A stretch of DNA of 64,000 nucleotides. Origin: Solenopsis invicta. Its lineage: Eukaryota > Arthropoda > Insecta > Hymenoptera > Formicidae. The stretch is from NCBI RefSeq assembly GCF_016802725.1, contig NC_052669.1, positions 9,199,770-9,263,769 of the forward strand. Reading direction: 5' to 3'. Both the position numbers and the translations under genes were made by a program. A model generated the notes under the pieces. That model worked only from the letters and a program-made list of their open reading frames with translations, did not search any database and was not told where the DNA came from. Below, piece after piece: positions 12,110 to 25,180 of the stretch. Each line of letters begins with the position of its first letter. The stretch's first letter is position 1.

Positions 12110-12775
12110 AACACAACAAATACAGAACTAATTACGCAAACCGATATTTCCCGATGAAACGTGTCGCGATTCAGGACCGCCTCGCTCTCGTCGCGTCTCC
12201 GTGGCGTTTCGTTGGCCATCGTCAACAACACTCAGCTTTACCGCGCGCGGCACGCTAAGGTTAGGAATGCCGAATCGAGGAATGCCGGTCGACCTTGCTT
12301 TTCGTGCACGCGCTATTTAATGCGAACGCGCGTCTCTATGGATCACTCCGATCAAATGCGTGTTTTGTTTACGCGCACCCGGAGTACGAAATTTCTTTCT
12401 GCGCGCGTTGAACGCAATGCGTGTATTGAAAACAAGGTTAACTGTACGACGCGACGCGACGCAACACAACACGACGATTCGTCCGGAAATACAGAGAGGG
12501 GGAGGAGAGTGATACAAGATTCAGTATTCAGCACAATAATAGCATAACTTTCGATCGCGCGAATTCCGCGAAACGCACGTTTTATTAACAAAAGATCGAT
12601 CGCGACTTGCCGTTGCTCGAGTTCCGCGACACGCTCCGCGCTTTTGAGCGATCTGAAGTTGGCGGACAAACTGCGAGCGCTGCAATCGATGCGCGCCGTG
12701 CGCGGTGTAAAGTTCAAATCGTTGCGATGTATCTTTTACGTATGTACGTATAAGCACTTAATAATTATATACTTT
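12110..12775 (-). promoter_or_regulatory. CpG-rich island, possible promoter and 5' exon for the minus-strand transcript
   Basis: Abrupt GC/CpG-rich block between two AT deserts. On the minus strand a TATATAAT-like box lies near 12763-12770, 30 bp or more upstream of the GC-rich part. A candidate donor GTAAAG lies near 12243. A 38-codon upstream frame (MANETPRRRDESEAV...) runs into the acceptor at 12106. Open frames on both strands here are compositional. This is a promoter by inference only. Confidence 0.3.
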
Positions 12776-14100
12776 AAACCAAGCTTGGTTAATGAGAAGT
12801 CCGTAGCCAAACATTGATAAGAATATATATTGTAATTCGATTGGCAGAAGTCGGTCGTAGACAAAAGACAGGAATGGAATTTTGCGCGCTCAGGGATGGC
12901 AAAAAAGGTTAGTAATAAAACTGCGTAAATCAAATGCTTTTGACAATAATGCAATTAATCTACAAATAGGCAATAAAAGAGAGTTTCATTAAAAAAAGCT
13001 ACTTCTGTTTTATCCGTAATAAATTTACATTATTAAATTATAAAAATAGGAAACAGTTTTATTCAATAATTTAATATTATGTATTCGATATTAATATGTG
13101 TATCAGTCATCTCAAAATTTTAATAAGTTTGACAAAATAGGAATGAAAATAGATATGAAAAAAATGGTGACTATCTCTCTCTAATATTTTTTTATTTTCG
13201 GAACAAACCTTTGCAATGGTATTTTTACCATTAAAATCACACATTAAAACGTCCATTAAAATCGTACTATTAAAAACAACACAGAGATATTCTAAATAAT
13301 CGATTTGCAGGAAACACTCCGTATGTATGTACATAATGTTTAGAGAATCAGTATATTATAAATAATAGTTATAGATAATATTTTGCAGTCGTAAAAAATT
13401 CTGTTTTATATATTCTTTGCTTGGCTTTGCAGTTATTCGTCAGTTACAGCAAATTACATACACATTTAGATTACACGAGCAGCAAGCACATTCGTTGAGC
13501 ACTGACGATAATTTAGATAATTTACATCTGTTCAACGCGTTATTAAATGAGGTGATGGGTGTAAAATTAATAACATCGTAATAATTTGATCATTTGATTA
13601 TTCTGTTGGTTTAACGCGCTATTAAATGAATGATTTATTTTGGATATGATGTAAATGAGAATTTTGAAATTTCATTAAAACAGGCATGTCACATCTATTT
13701 TGGTTAGTCGTACTAGAATCGATGTGTTACCGAATTTTAAGAATAATTGAAAAGTCCAAAACTGTGTTCTAAGTTAAAATGTTCTCTCGCCTTTATTAAA
13801 CAAGATATTGCTTCAGTGTAAATAGACTGTTAAATAGAGAACTTTGACCGATATATAAAAACACAATATAAACGAAATGCTTTATCGATTGTGTTACCTT
13901 ATTAGTCATAATAAATCGTTTTAAAATCACTCTTTTGACGTATAATGTAACTGACTTTTAAGATAATACAAAAATGCACATCTGGCGACCACATTAATAA
14001 ATTAATGTTAACATTTAGAATGCACAATGTGCGATAAAAAAATACGTGAAACCTTTCAATTTTAAAATAGCTAGACACTGACGTATATTTACTTAAGTGA
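12776..14100. other. AT-rich intronic DNA, nothing recognised
   Basis: AT-rich, with only short chance open frames (60-77 codons on the minus strand) rich in Tyr, Phe, Ile and Asn, as expected from composition. Confidence 0.65.
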
Positions 14101-14920
14101 CACATTGAGAACAATTTTCAAGTCGCAGGGGACGAGAATATTAAATCTCACTAACGATTTACGATCTTTCTTTTTTACTTGGTTGCTGCGAAATTTTATA
14201 TGGCTCCTCTGCCGCTTGAAAAATAAATGGCTCAAGTCCTGTGCATTGCCTGGGAAATTAGTTCTAGTTCCGGCGATAACTTATCCCGCGACGAGAATCG
14301 GCGATAAATTTCGCGAGTTGGATGCGGCGGATTCATAAAAGTTCGTCAATATCCCATCGCACATCCCGCGAAACGATTGAACTTCATTATACCGCCCGCA
14401 AAGTTCATCGAAAAACTCGGCTCGCGATTATGCGAATAAATCCAGGGGGCACACAAAGGTGGCGGATGGATTTCCATCGTGGCAACGTTGACCTTTGAGC
14501 ACGGACGCAAATAAGAAACTTTCCTTTCTCGTACTTTCCGCGCCGCGTCCGGGGAATCTCGAAAGCGCGCGGTAAGCCGGAAACGATGGGAAAGTAATTA
14601 GCCGGCTGTTTAGGAATTTAACGGCGTGCGTTCAGGAAAGAGTTTTCTCCGCCTGGCGCGCGGTGCAAGGATTCACCGCGAGTTAATTAAACCCGGTCGC
14701 ACTCGAAGTGAAAAGATTCTCGATCGCGCAGACAGACGGAGGCGAAGCATCGCGTGAACGCAATTTGCAGGCTGTCTTTCGGCACGACTTGAACGCGTAT
14801 TCGACGTAAATGCATAGCATTCAGCGGCATTTACAGGAATGAAGTGAAAATTAATCCTAAACTCTCGGCGGGCTATCCCATGAGATGCACCTCTATTTCT
14901 CATCTTCTAGACTTGTAATT
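14100..14920. other. GC-richer patch, no gene recognised
   Basis: Moderately GC-rich with 76-77-codon open frames on each strand. No motif and no convincing splice pair. Confidence 0.5.
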
Positions 14921-15413
14921 TATTATTCGCGGTTAAAAAAATGTACTTTTAATTCTCCCCTTTCACTTATCACTGCAATTAGTTACCGTTTTATAAATAA
15001 CGTCCATTATATTAATATCATAAAATATGTACAATAGTATGTAACGTATTGTAATTTGCTGCATGTACTTTATTTTAATAGAAAACTTAATGAATCGCTT
15101 TTTTCATCTGTAACACAATTTTAACTTTAAATTGAAATACGCTAGCTTTATATTTTAAATTGTTAATAAGAATACTTCAGATTTTATTCTCGAATGTAAA
15201 TTTTTTTAAAAAGAGCGTAGCACTGTTATCATTTCGAATTATTTTGTAAAAGAAAAGTATCGAATTTATTGATAAAATATAAAGTTTTAATTAAAAAGTG
15301 TAAATAATTTAATTATAATTGAATTCCATAAAAGTGTATTAAAATAATTTTACTATAAAAATATACTTTTATTATTTACATAATTGAAGTCACAGATTGA
15401 CTTTATTTTACGC

Positions 15414-15497
<84 letters not shown>

Positions 15498-17020
15498 CAT
15501 TGTACAGCGTTAAACAAATAATTCATAGTTAAAAGCGAATTTTAACCCATTGCTGATTATGTTTCATTAGTAACTGTAATTGTGTTGTTTTCATAACAAT
15601 TGATACAGCGAGGTGATTTTACGCTTGTTTGCGGTTATCCAAATTAATCATCAAAATTGCTTTGTTAATTTTGATTTTAACCGGATGATAGCAAAAGTAA
15701 TCAACACGATAACGGAAATGGAATAAAAATGAAAACATGGAATATCAAAGCGTAGTTATTAACGTGTATATTACGCTTTTCCAATTAACTACATACTTCG
15801 TTAGAAAGTTATATTACAAATGCTTTCCATATATATATGTATGTATATATGTATAACTTATCGCGCGCATATCGATTTTATTTACTAGATATCAAAGAGG
15901 TAATTCGCTAATGAGACCAACCTATTTATTTTCATAAATATCAGGGAATAGCAAATATTTTATGAAAATGACGTTTTAACGAATTAAATGTTATTATACC
16001 ATCAGTTAATTTTCAGTGCGTTTCGGAATGCCCTTGTAACGTTGGAATATTTGACGCGCAATAATTCAGCCGTTCTTGTTATGTATATAACGTAAAAACG
16101 TATTTCGAAAATGTTTACGGTGACATCGATGGACCAATGAATACCCGAAAATTCACAAAGTGTACAAAATTATTTGGCTGGTGACGGCGAATGGCGGATT
16201 AATATGCATTGCAACATCGCATTTGTATTCGCGATTATCGTCACTAGCTAACTAAAACATTATCTTGTCAATCCGCGTCGGCCGCAAATTTGCGAGTAAT
16301 CAAGAGGAGATGCCGAAAATGCAAAATTCGCAATTGGCAAACCCTCGCGTCGCGGTGCGGTGCTGCGCAATCATTGACTAATTAAAATGCAATCGGCGTA
16401 TGTCGAATTAGCATAAGCAAATTCTTCCCCGGCTATCCTTTTTTTATTTTGTTCCCTCTCCCGTCCCACTCATTTTGCGAGATTCACTTTGTTTTCGAGC
16501 CCCTATTTACACTCCTGTTGCCTCCGCCTGCGCGAAACTACGCAATGTAATTGTCTATCAGCTGTTTGCCACCGAAAAACAACCGGTGACAATTAGTCGC
16601 CAGGAAAATTAATTCACTGCAATAACTATGCGTGTGTTACTTTATGTTACAGGCGCAAAAATTGAACATTTATAAATAACAATATACAATGAAAATAATA
16701 GATTTTAAACTTCGTAACATTAAATTAAAACAAGCCGTACAAAATTCGTAATGTTCAGATAATTGAAATTTATTTTATATATATATCTGAAAATACAAAA
16801 ATTTTATTGCATATAATTTTACTCTTGTATTACATTTTCCATATTTTTTGTCTGTATCCGATTAAAATGTTTTTTTTTTATGAAATTTTTATGCGGATAT
16901 TTAAATCGAGATGTAATAATGATCACCGAAAACGTTACAAATAGTTAATTAAAAGTATTCATGTAATTAATATAAATATATTTTCTCTTTATTTTCTTGT
17001 TATAAGCGAAAGATTGTTTT
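14920..17020. other. AT-rich intronic DNA with a compound microsatellite
   Basis: AT-rich, no open frames of interest. It contains the CT/AT microsatellite at 15422-15492 and a short GC-richer stretch at about 16100-16620 without any recognisable exon. Confidence 0.6.
15422..15492. repeat. Compound (CT)n(AT)n microsatellite
   Basis: About 17 CT dinucleotides pass directly into about 18 AT dinucleotides. The AT part is self-complementary and likely length-variable. Confidence 0.95.
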
Positions 17021-17025
17021 TGTAA

Positions 17026-17400
17026 TTTTTTTTTTTTAATTTAATGATAACCACGTTTTGCTTTAATATCCTTCTCGTACTTCTAAATTGTTTAGGCTTC
17101 GTCAGCAGTTTTTCGATCTTTCGCTGTTGCTCTCTCAGCAATTTTCTATTCCGGTATCCCTTTCTCGTCTCGCAACTCTAGTTTATTGGATAATAAATGT
17201 TTAAACATATAAGCAAATTGCTGTGCCACATCCGGCAAAGTTATTATGGGAACGTGCTGGCCGAAAGACGTTGTGAATATGCCTTTTTGTACACCTCTTT
17301 TGCAAAGCTGCCTTTTCGATCACGATAACGTACATCACGTTGGAGATTTCCACCATTCCACAATTTCACAAGTAAAATTCTTCGCGTTCGCCCTTTCACA
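17026..17400 (-). pseudogene. Possible frameshifted retro-copy of an unidentified gene
   Basis: Read on the minus strand, three overlapping open stretches in different frames follow each other: one with LLVKLWNGGNLQRDVRYRD, one with GQHVPIITLPDVAQQFAYMF and KHLLSNKLELRDEKG, and one with NRKLLREQQRKIEKLLTKPK. The last runs into a 12-base A tract (plus-strand T run 17026-17037). Protein-like composition, frame changes and a terminal A tract together suggest a decayed processed pseudogene. I cannot name the parent gene, and the A tract comes with no recognisable stop codon or 3' untranslated part. The opposite strand has an 89-codon open frame (17246-17515), so chance openness is an alternative. 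Confidence 0.3.
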
Positions 17401-17519
17401 ACAGGACTTACATTTTACCGTAATCTATCGCTTAAATCGAAATGAGATTTTCTTTGTTGAAGAATTTCACGAAGGATGCAAAGCGAGGCTTCTGCTATAT
17501 CAAGGAAGTAATTAATAAT

Positions 17520-20230
17520 TGTTATACTTCTTTCATTTTCATGTATCCGTGGAATTATTACAATTTCTGCACTTTTAAATTGAAAAAGAAGCAGTGCTTA
17601 ATTGATGTCGCTGTTAATTATAGTTATACTAATTATTGCTAAATTCACTTAGCAGCAGAAATCAGTTATGCAGGATTGTTAAATGGATATCGTTAATTTA
17701 CGCAAACATCTCGCTGATTGTACAGTGGAGCTGCCGTGTAATTAATAATACCGATTAATAATTTGGCGCGATTGGGAATTATCAAATGGAAGTTGTTCAT
17801 CGTGAATTGAATTTCTCTTTCTTTTCACGCGCAGTACATAACCAGCGTCGTACCTGCAGTATGCGATACACACACGCGCGCACATTGAGATAAGTTTCAT
17901 GTAACGCGCAATTTACCAAGTAAAATAACGCCATGAAATATTTCGTCACTTTCGTGTACAATATATACGTGTAGCACGTGGCATAGAATTTTCAAGAAAT
18001 AACACGGTTCCAGCGGACCTTTTGGGGTCGCAATGGAAAATTTTGCCGCTGGGAGTTTTTGCACTGCGACTTATTTTTTTATCTGAGGAAAAATTAGCTA
18101 AATGGAAAACAATTACAACTTGTAGAAATCATTCAATTTTTTAAGATCTTTAATTATACAAGCTAACCGCAGTCCACGGATATGCAATGAGTAGAGAAGA
18201 TAAAATTAATTAACTTTTCTCCGATATTAATGCAATAAATTAATCGGAAAAATATGGATAAAATAATTAGCTAAACGTATATTTCCACATAAATGAATAT
18301 AATAAAAATATAAAATGTGAATATAAATGTGTGTAACAAGTTTTATTAATCTTTTCATCTATTTTAATTTTTTCACAAAGTCTAATGAGTTCTGTTACTA
18401 ATACGCCCCTGTAAAAATACAGCAATTGTTTTTCAAAAACATTTCTTTACCGCGATGCTTATTATAGACATGTTCCGCACAATTGTAAAAACTGTCTACA
18501 CGTACATATATCCTACCATTTAAACAATGCCATTGATAAAATTAATAAACGCGGGCGTAGCTTTCATGACATTCGCGAAGCAAAAATTCCGAAAAATAAA
18601 AATCCGCAGCTCACAATTGATTGCTGTTTTGACATTTTGGCATTTTGACATTTCGACGGTTGGCGCGCTCGCGCGCCTCTGTTGTTGCTCGTGTTTGTTT
18701 GACAAATAGTTTGCGGCCGCTTAAAAAATAGAAGAAACTAACTGCTATAGAGCTAGGAATTAATAGAAATGGCGGAGAGACTTTAAAATTGATGAGGTAA
18801 ATGGATAAAAGGAACAATTTTATTCAAGCATCCTGTCAAATGCGAAATGAAAAAATGATTGCAAAAACGATTTATTTTATTCAAGTAAATATTAAAGTAC
18901 AATAAATTTAATTTTTTTAAATCAAACGCAAATACATCTCTTTGTATTTGTAACATTTCATCATTTATATTGAAGAGATTTTCTTTGTTAAAAGATTTCA
19001 CGGCAAACAGTGAGACTGTGAGGTTAAAATCAAAAGATCAATTAATTATTATGTTTTTACTTCTATTATGTTTATAAAATTGTAGATCCTTCACTTTTTA
19101 ATTGACAAAAAATAGAGTACAATAATGTTTGAGTTAAAGTTAAAATACTTCAATTTCTTTCCATTCTATTCGTTATGATTTCCAGTATTCAAAAGAATTA
19201 TGAATAACATATACAAAAATGTATTCGTATTTTTTCTACGTAACTGCTTTGGTTTTTTTTCTTAACTTCTTTGAGACTTTATAACAAATTAATATGTATT
19301 ATATCATTTTGATTTTTTTTCCTATTATTATACAATTTTCTTTTCTGTAACAAACAATAAATAATTATGCTGCATTGTATATTATTTGGAAAGTGAGTTT
19401 TCCAATTATCAATTATTTTGTTCATAGAACAAATATAAAGCTAAATATGTACAACTTTCTCATTATTTTGTATAGTGTTTTAATAGCAGATTTTAAACAT
19501 CAATTGTAGAGATGAATTAAATTGTAAATCTTGGTACGAACATGATATGAATAATACGAAAATACGAATTATTCTAATCAAGTCAAATTGAAATGGAATT
19601 AAATCTACCATAATTTATATACTTTTTGCAATAAAATTATTATATATATAGTAAGTAGAAATTGATCGATGAGAATGTCATTATTTATTAATATATTATG
19701 CATATCAATTTAGAAGTAGAAAGATTAGACTAATAAAATTATTTAATTTAAAATAAATAAATTTATCCAGAGCAGTTCGTTTAAATTAAATTTTCATGAA
19801 TAAACTGTTATTTCAAATAAAATTTTGCTCCGAAGAATATTTAAATATATTAATATATTATTATATTTATTACTATTTATTAAATTGTTATATTCAGCAA
19901 GAACGAAATAGTATAATTGTAATAGTTAAAAATGTTTTATGATTTTATTTAATTAAAAAATTAAATTAAAATATTGCATAAAATGACTAATTTATTATTA
20001 TTTTTTTTAATTTACGCACAACTTAATTTCTCACATGACGTAATTTGACAAAATAAAATAATAACAAATTAATTTCTATTTTCGAAATAAAGATCAAATT
20101 TATTTTTTTTTAAGGTAAGTTTAACATGAGACGATTTAACAATTTATCTTAAATAAAGTAATTATTCGTTAAATTTAAATTGTGTCATTTAAAACAAAGC
20201 ATTGAATAATTTCCATATTACAAGCCAGAC
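17520..20230. other. AT-rich desert, no gene seen
   Basis: Extremely AT-rich, especially 18.75-20.2 kb, with numerous stops. Short chance open frames only. No repeat or RNA gene recognised. Confidence 0.7.
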
Positions 20231-21500
20231 TCACCATTACGTTCCGTCCGTCTCTCCTCTCATTACGCAATATTTGTTAATTACTTCAATGCAACGGAAG
20301 AACGCACTTTTCAAGTAAACGGCTACACTGACGGGTTTTTCCTTTCTCATAACTACGCGGTCTGGTTTTATAAAGTCAAAGCATACCTTCTACTCGCATC
20401 GTGAAAGGAGAAGCCGGGAAAAGAGTTTTGATGACTCTGTGGAAACGTTGCTTGTTCATTCAAAGATACTTTCCGTATTTTTTTTACTAAATAAATATTA
20501 AGTAACTAAGTAAGTGAGCAATGGATTAAGGGAGATTCGCCTCTTCTTACATTAATTTTCCCTCGGTGTAAAATATAGAATCGCTCTAAGACAACGGCGT
20601 TAATACTCTACAATTTTATGTCACAATGTACAAGATGAAATACAACTTTGTTTGCATTTCCTCCTTTCTCCTGTCTCTTTCTGAAGTGAATTGAACTTGC
20701 AGTAACAAATTTTAGGAGGCACGTTGAACGCTTGGTGTACTTTCTCTCGGCAATTTAATAAATCACATAATTCATTTTCTCCCGCAAAGGTAGCTTCACT
20801 TGCAAACGAGGATTATCGAGTCATGATTGTTTTACGTCTCAAGTTCACTCCCTCTGACCGCTGCAGGTTGATTTTATGATGCAAAGCAATATGAATGAAT
20901 GCGCGATAAAAAGTAATTTACGTCCTAAGCCCAAAGAGATAGAGTATGTTTTCGATTCTCAGCCATTCGCCTGGTCTTTTTCGTCGAACACTTTCTTTCC
21001 GCTGAAAGATATATCGCTGTACACGCCATGGGTTCCCTGCTCGATACACACGCCGGCAGCCACTCGCTCACCCATACGTGCACACTCGCACTCGGCGGTA
21101 TGCCACGGAAGCCTTGCCAATAGCAAATAAATAGGCGATATAGGGGTGGGCACGAGAGCGAGGGGGTTAGGACATTACGTGGCTATTCCGTGAAGCGAAG
21201 GAACGCGAGGGGTGTGTGAGCGCGAGATTTAGAGAGGTTTAATTTTCCAAAAAGCTGGATTTGCGGCCGCCGCGACGCTCGCGTCGCCAATTTATTGTCA
21301 GGGTCGCGGCACTCACTGGATATTTCACCTACCAAGATTCTTTCCTTATCTCTATCTGCTTTACTTGTCCGCATATTTGCGTTTTTGGACTCTAGACAAT
21401 TTATTATCAAGAAATCATTGCTACTCTTGACTTGTACTTTTTTTTTTTTATACTTGAACAAAACATTACGTATTGGCAACTTTTGCATGAATATCATTTT
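20230..21500. other. Mixed-composition intronic DNA, no gene recognised
   Basis: Includes a GC-richer stretch at 20870-21330 with open frames on both strands (84 codons +, 104 codons -). There are no conserved motifs. A minus-strand GTGAGT at about 21312 is not paired with a good acceptor. Confidence 0.5.
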
Positions 21501-21975
21501 TAAATAATTCTCACAATTGAAATTGCTTTTAGCATATACGTTGCATCATCCTAGAGTTGAATTTAATAAACTTGATGCAAAATATTCTTCAAAATATTTG
21601 AATGTTTTCTTTTCTTTCATAAAATATGAAAAATAGGATACGTCCGTAGTAGTCCAATCGCATTTTACTACAGATTAATCATTGTGTGCTCGTCATCTGA
21701 GGGAAAATAATTCGATTGCGCGTTTGTTTAGCATTCATGTAATGGAGAGAGCGTGCTTTCAATTAAATGCGTAACATGCAACCAATGAAGATGCGATTCA
21801 ATAACTTTTACAGCAATGAATGACGTGAATCGCTGTTTATGTAAAAGTATTTCAAAAAACTCACATTATTAGCTGAAACAAATTTTTTTTTTACAATTTG
21901 AAGATATTGTTTCTTTAAATTTAATAGCACGCTCAATCAGTATTACGAATTGAACGACTTCTTTAAAGATTCAGA

Positions 21976-22177
21976 TGTACACTGAGAAAAAAAACTATTA
22001 AATTTTAGTAAACAATTGTTTGAATATTTGCAATAAAATATTTACTAAATGTAAATAAATATTTTATATAAAATTCACTAATATAATTTAACCATCATTT
22101 TTTATCGAATAAATATTTATACATTGTAAGTAAATATTTTATTGCAGGTACTCAAATAAATTTTTTTCTGAATGTAT
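21976..22177. mobile_element. MITE-like element with ACTGAGAAAAA ends
   Basis: The left end GTACACTGAGAAAAAAAAC is mirrored by TTTTTTTCTGAATGTA at the right. Internally GCAATAAAATATTTAC (about 22030) is mirrored by GTAAATATTTTATTGC (about 22130), giving a long imperfect foldback of about 200 bp. No coding capacity. It fits a decayed non-autonomous DNA transposon, possibly TA-inserting. I recall ACACTGAGAAAAA-type ends from ant repeats, but cannot verify this here. Confidence 0.55.
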
Positions 22178-22329
22178 AAACAGACGAAAGATTTTCTAAT
22201 AAAACCTCATTCGTAGGAAATACGAGCTTAACGAGTAATTTGTCTGATTTTTATTTTTCAATTATACAATTTCAAAGACTGCCTACGTCGTTAATATAAT
22301 TGTATATATTAAATAACTTTACAATTAGT

Positions 22330-22980
22330 TATAGTAGTGAGTTCTTTTTTTTTTTCTAATCGGACGAAAACTCGCGCTCGCATTATCGCAATCGAAGCGA
22401 GCGGAAAAAACCGCAAAGTTTGGTCGGAATCCGCCCCGCACAACCGCGTAACTGGAATCCAGGCTAAAATCCGCGAGGAGATCTCGCGAGAAACTCGAAA
22501 TGAGCGTATCGACAGAGCGGAAGAAACGTAGCCGGCGGAATTAACCGGTAAGATAAACTTCGCCGCTGTAAATTTCCTGGGTGACATTAGCGATCGAATT
22601 AGAAAGTCGCTCCCGGGTACGAGTATCGGAACTTTCAAAGCGGGGGCGAACAGGTCGCCGCATTAAATTTAGCCGGCGCATCTTAGATGCGCGAAAATAA
22701 AAACTTACACGAGCGCCATCGTTCATCTTGGCGACCGTTCCGAACGACGCACGCTTCGCTACATTTTCATGAGAGAATCGGGTCCGGCCTTTGAATTTAT
22801 TTACTGTGCCAATTTAATGTTCAAATTGCGTACGGCTGCTCTCGGGGGATTTGTTATCGAGGGATCGACGAGTGAGATTAATTGCTGGGAATCGCGCGGA
22901 CTAGTTGTAACCATTTTGGAGAATAAATTAGACTAGCTGCTCGAGCGCGGTCGCGGCGAATATCTGTTTTGATTACTATC
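22330..22980. other. GC-rich patch inside the intron
   Basis: Abrupt GC-rich block with open frames on both strands and a plus-strand donor-like CCG-GTAAGATAA at 22548. It could be a promoter or first exon or simply a GC-rich island. No protein is recognised. Confidence 0.35.
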
Positions 22981-25180
22981 TTGTTATTAACACAATGACG
23001 ATGTTCTAAACGATGTTGAAAAATTCGATCGATACTGCAAAAAGGAATAATCGAATTTTACTTCATGGATTACAAGCAAAACTCAATTAATTAAGTTAAC
23101 GTAATTTGAATCATAGTAAAATAATTATGGTTATGTGCATTTACGCTGGAAATGAAAAGCAATTGTGAAATAAAAAAATATCTTCCTCCTGGTCGCATTT
23201 TACTTTTCACAAGTAATAAAAAACCTCGATGCGGTGATGCGTTATTTTTCAAAAATTAATATTCAGATAAGTAAATAATAACTAAATTTTATTTGCGATA
23301 GCTATTTTATCACAGATACCGATATATGTACGATACATGAAAAGTCGAATAAAAAAAGGGAAAAATGGAATATTAATATTTCAATATTAAAAATAACGAA
23401 GTCTAGACGTTATTTCTTTTTAAATCTTTAGCACGTCCTCTCGATTTCTTTAAATACAGGCAACGTTAGATCTTCCTAGGAAGTAATTTTCGGCGAATAA
23501 CTAAAGTTACGGTGTGGGAATGGAGATTACATCGATAGCGGATTAATATCGTAAATGCGAAATTTAATGTTAAAGAGGGAAAGCATTTTATAGCGCTCTA
23601 ATCGATAAGCTGCGGCGTCGATCGCAAACCATTTACAATCCCGGCACCGTAGAGGAGAATATTTCATTATTGCACGTTACACAGCGTAATATATTACGAC
23701 ATATTATTACGCATCATTCATCGTTCATGTTTGTTTTAATCCGCGTCGCGCGCGTGCTGCTTTATAATTTATATCCGAATTACAGCACGTTTTCAATTTT
23801 GTAAATCTAACAGAATTAATGTTGTAACTGGAGACAAAAGTCTCCTCTAGTTCCACATGCTAGACTGAACGTAAATTGAACAAACTGAATCAAGCATTGA
23901 GAATTTGCATCATGGATATACATCGAGCTTATCATTTAAAGGCATTTAAGAGAAACATATTTAAAGTTGTATTTTGATGAAAAATGCACAAAGAAAATAT
24001 AATCTACAATTAAAAAAAATCTACGATTAAACGTCGGAAGATTAAGAAATAAAATGATTATTGAATCGAACTATCCATGATAAATTAACAATAAAATTCG
24101 TTTAAATTTAAAAGAATCATTTAGTTTGCGATACACATCTCTCGAATGCAAAAGAGACTGTTTATACGTAGTGTTTATATTGAATTGGATATACTTTCGG
24201 TACGCAGGTTTTCGAGATGCGTATTCCAAAAGCGATTCGAAACATTTCGAGGAAATGAGAACGAAAAATAAACAAAATAGAGAGAATAAGGAGACAAAGA
24301 TGGCGAGAGTGGGAAAAGAACATGGTCGGAAAATTGGACTTTCCAAGGGGTTTGCCGAAGAGTAAGATGCGCAGCCGGCACTACCGATTCCAAGGCGAAT
24401 TGGAGTCAGCCTTATCTGATCTGAGCTCTCGTATAAATCCCGGCAATCAAAAGATGACCATCTAAACAGTCGCGTTCTCCTAAGAAATGCTCTTAAACGG
24501 CCGAACAAGTACTGCCCTTTCGCATTTGCAACGAGTAGCAGAATGCGATAACCTGTAATCTGTGATTTAAATTATAACTTCATTTGTGAAAAAGAGCCAC
24601 AATGGTAGCCATAAAAGTTGGAAGAATCGTTGGAAGAAAAATAAAATTACAAAGTTATAAGTTCTTACTAAAATAAATCACATGAAACTTGTAACATATA
24701 AAAATTAAAAATGTAAAAAAAATTATGATGACACAGATATTGTTATTTCCATTTAAAAACTATTTGCATAATGTATTTTTATTTTCTTCAATATTTATGT
24801 GCGCTTTGATAACGCATGTGTCTCTGTTACATTTAATTTCTTGATAAAATGTTATTCCAAACATGTGCGCTTTTTTAAATTCATACCGCGTTTCAATTTA
24901 CCCGTGCATAAGACAGCAGAATTTTATTTTCTCGGCGATTATCGATTTTCATATCTCGGCTTGTCCCAAGTGTAAAGCAATAAATCGTCCCCTTGACGCA
25001 AGAGCAAAAATTGATAATTCGATAAAAAAATTTCCTGCCACGCTTGACTAAATTCACCTGTCGAGAGTTTCGCGTTTGTCGATGTTAGAAGACTCTCTGC
25101 GAGGGAATAGCACGTCCCTTTCAAGAGAGACGTTAACAATATAATAAAACTGAAAAATATATTCGATTCGAGTGAATTTG
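22980..25180. other. AT-rich intronic DNA with one long open frame
   Basis: Mostly AT-rich. A 145-codon minus-strand open frame (24071-24508) has one hydrophobic stretch (FPTLAIFVSLFSLFCLFFVL) but no recognisable family, and a plus-strand frame overlaps it. It is not annotated as a gene. A small hairpin, GGAGAC-AAAA-GTCTCC, lies near 23830-23845. Confidence 0.5.

Noticed and set aside
24071..24508. 145-codon minus-strand open frame with one hydrophobic stretch
   Set aside because: No family resemblance, and it overlaps a plus-strand open frame. A chance frame in a large intron is more likely.
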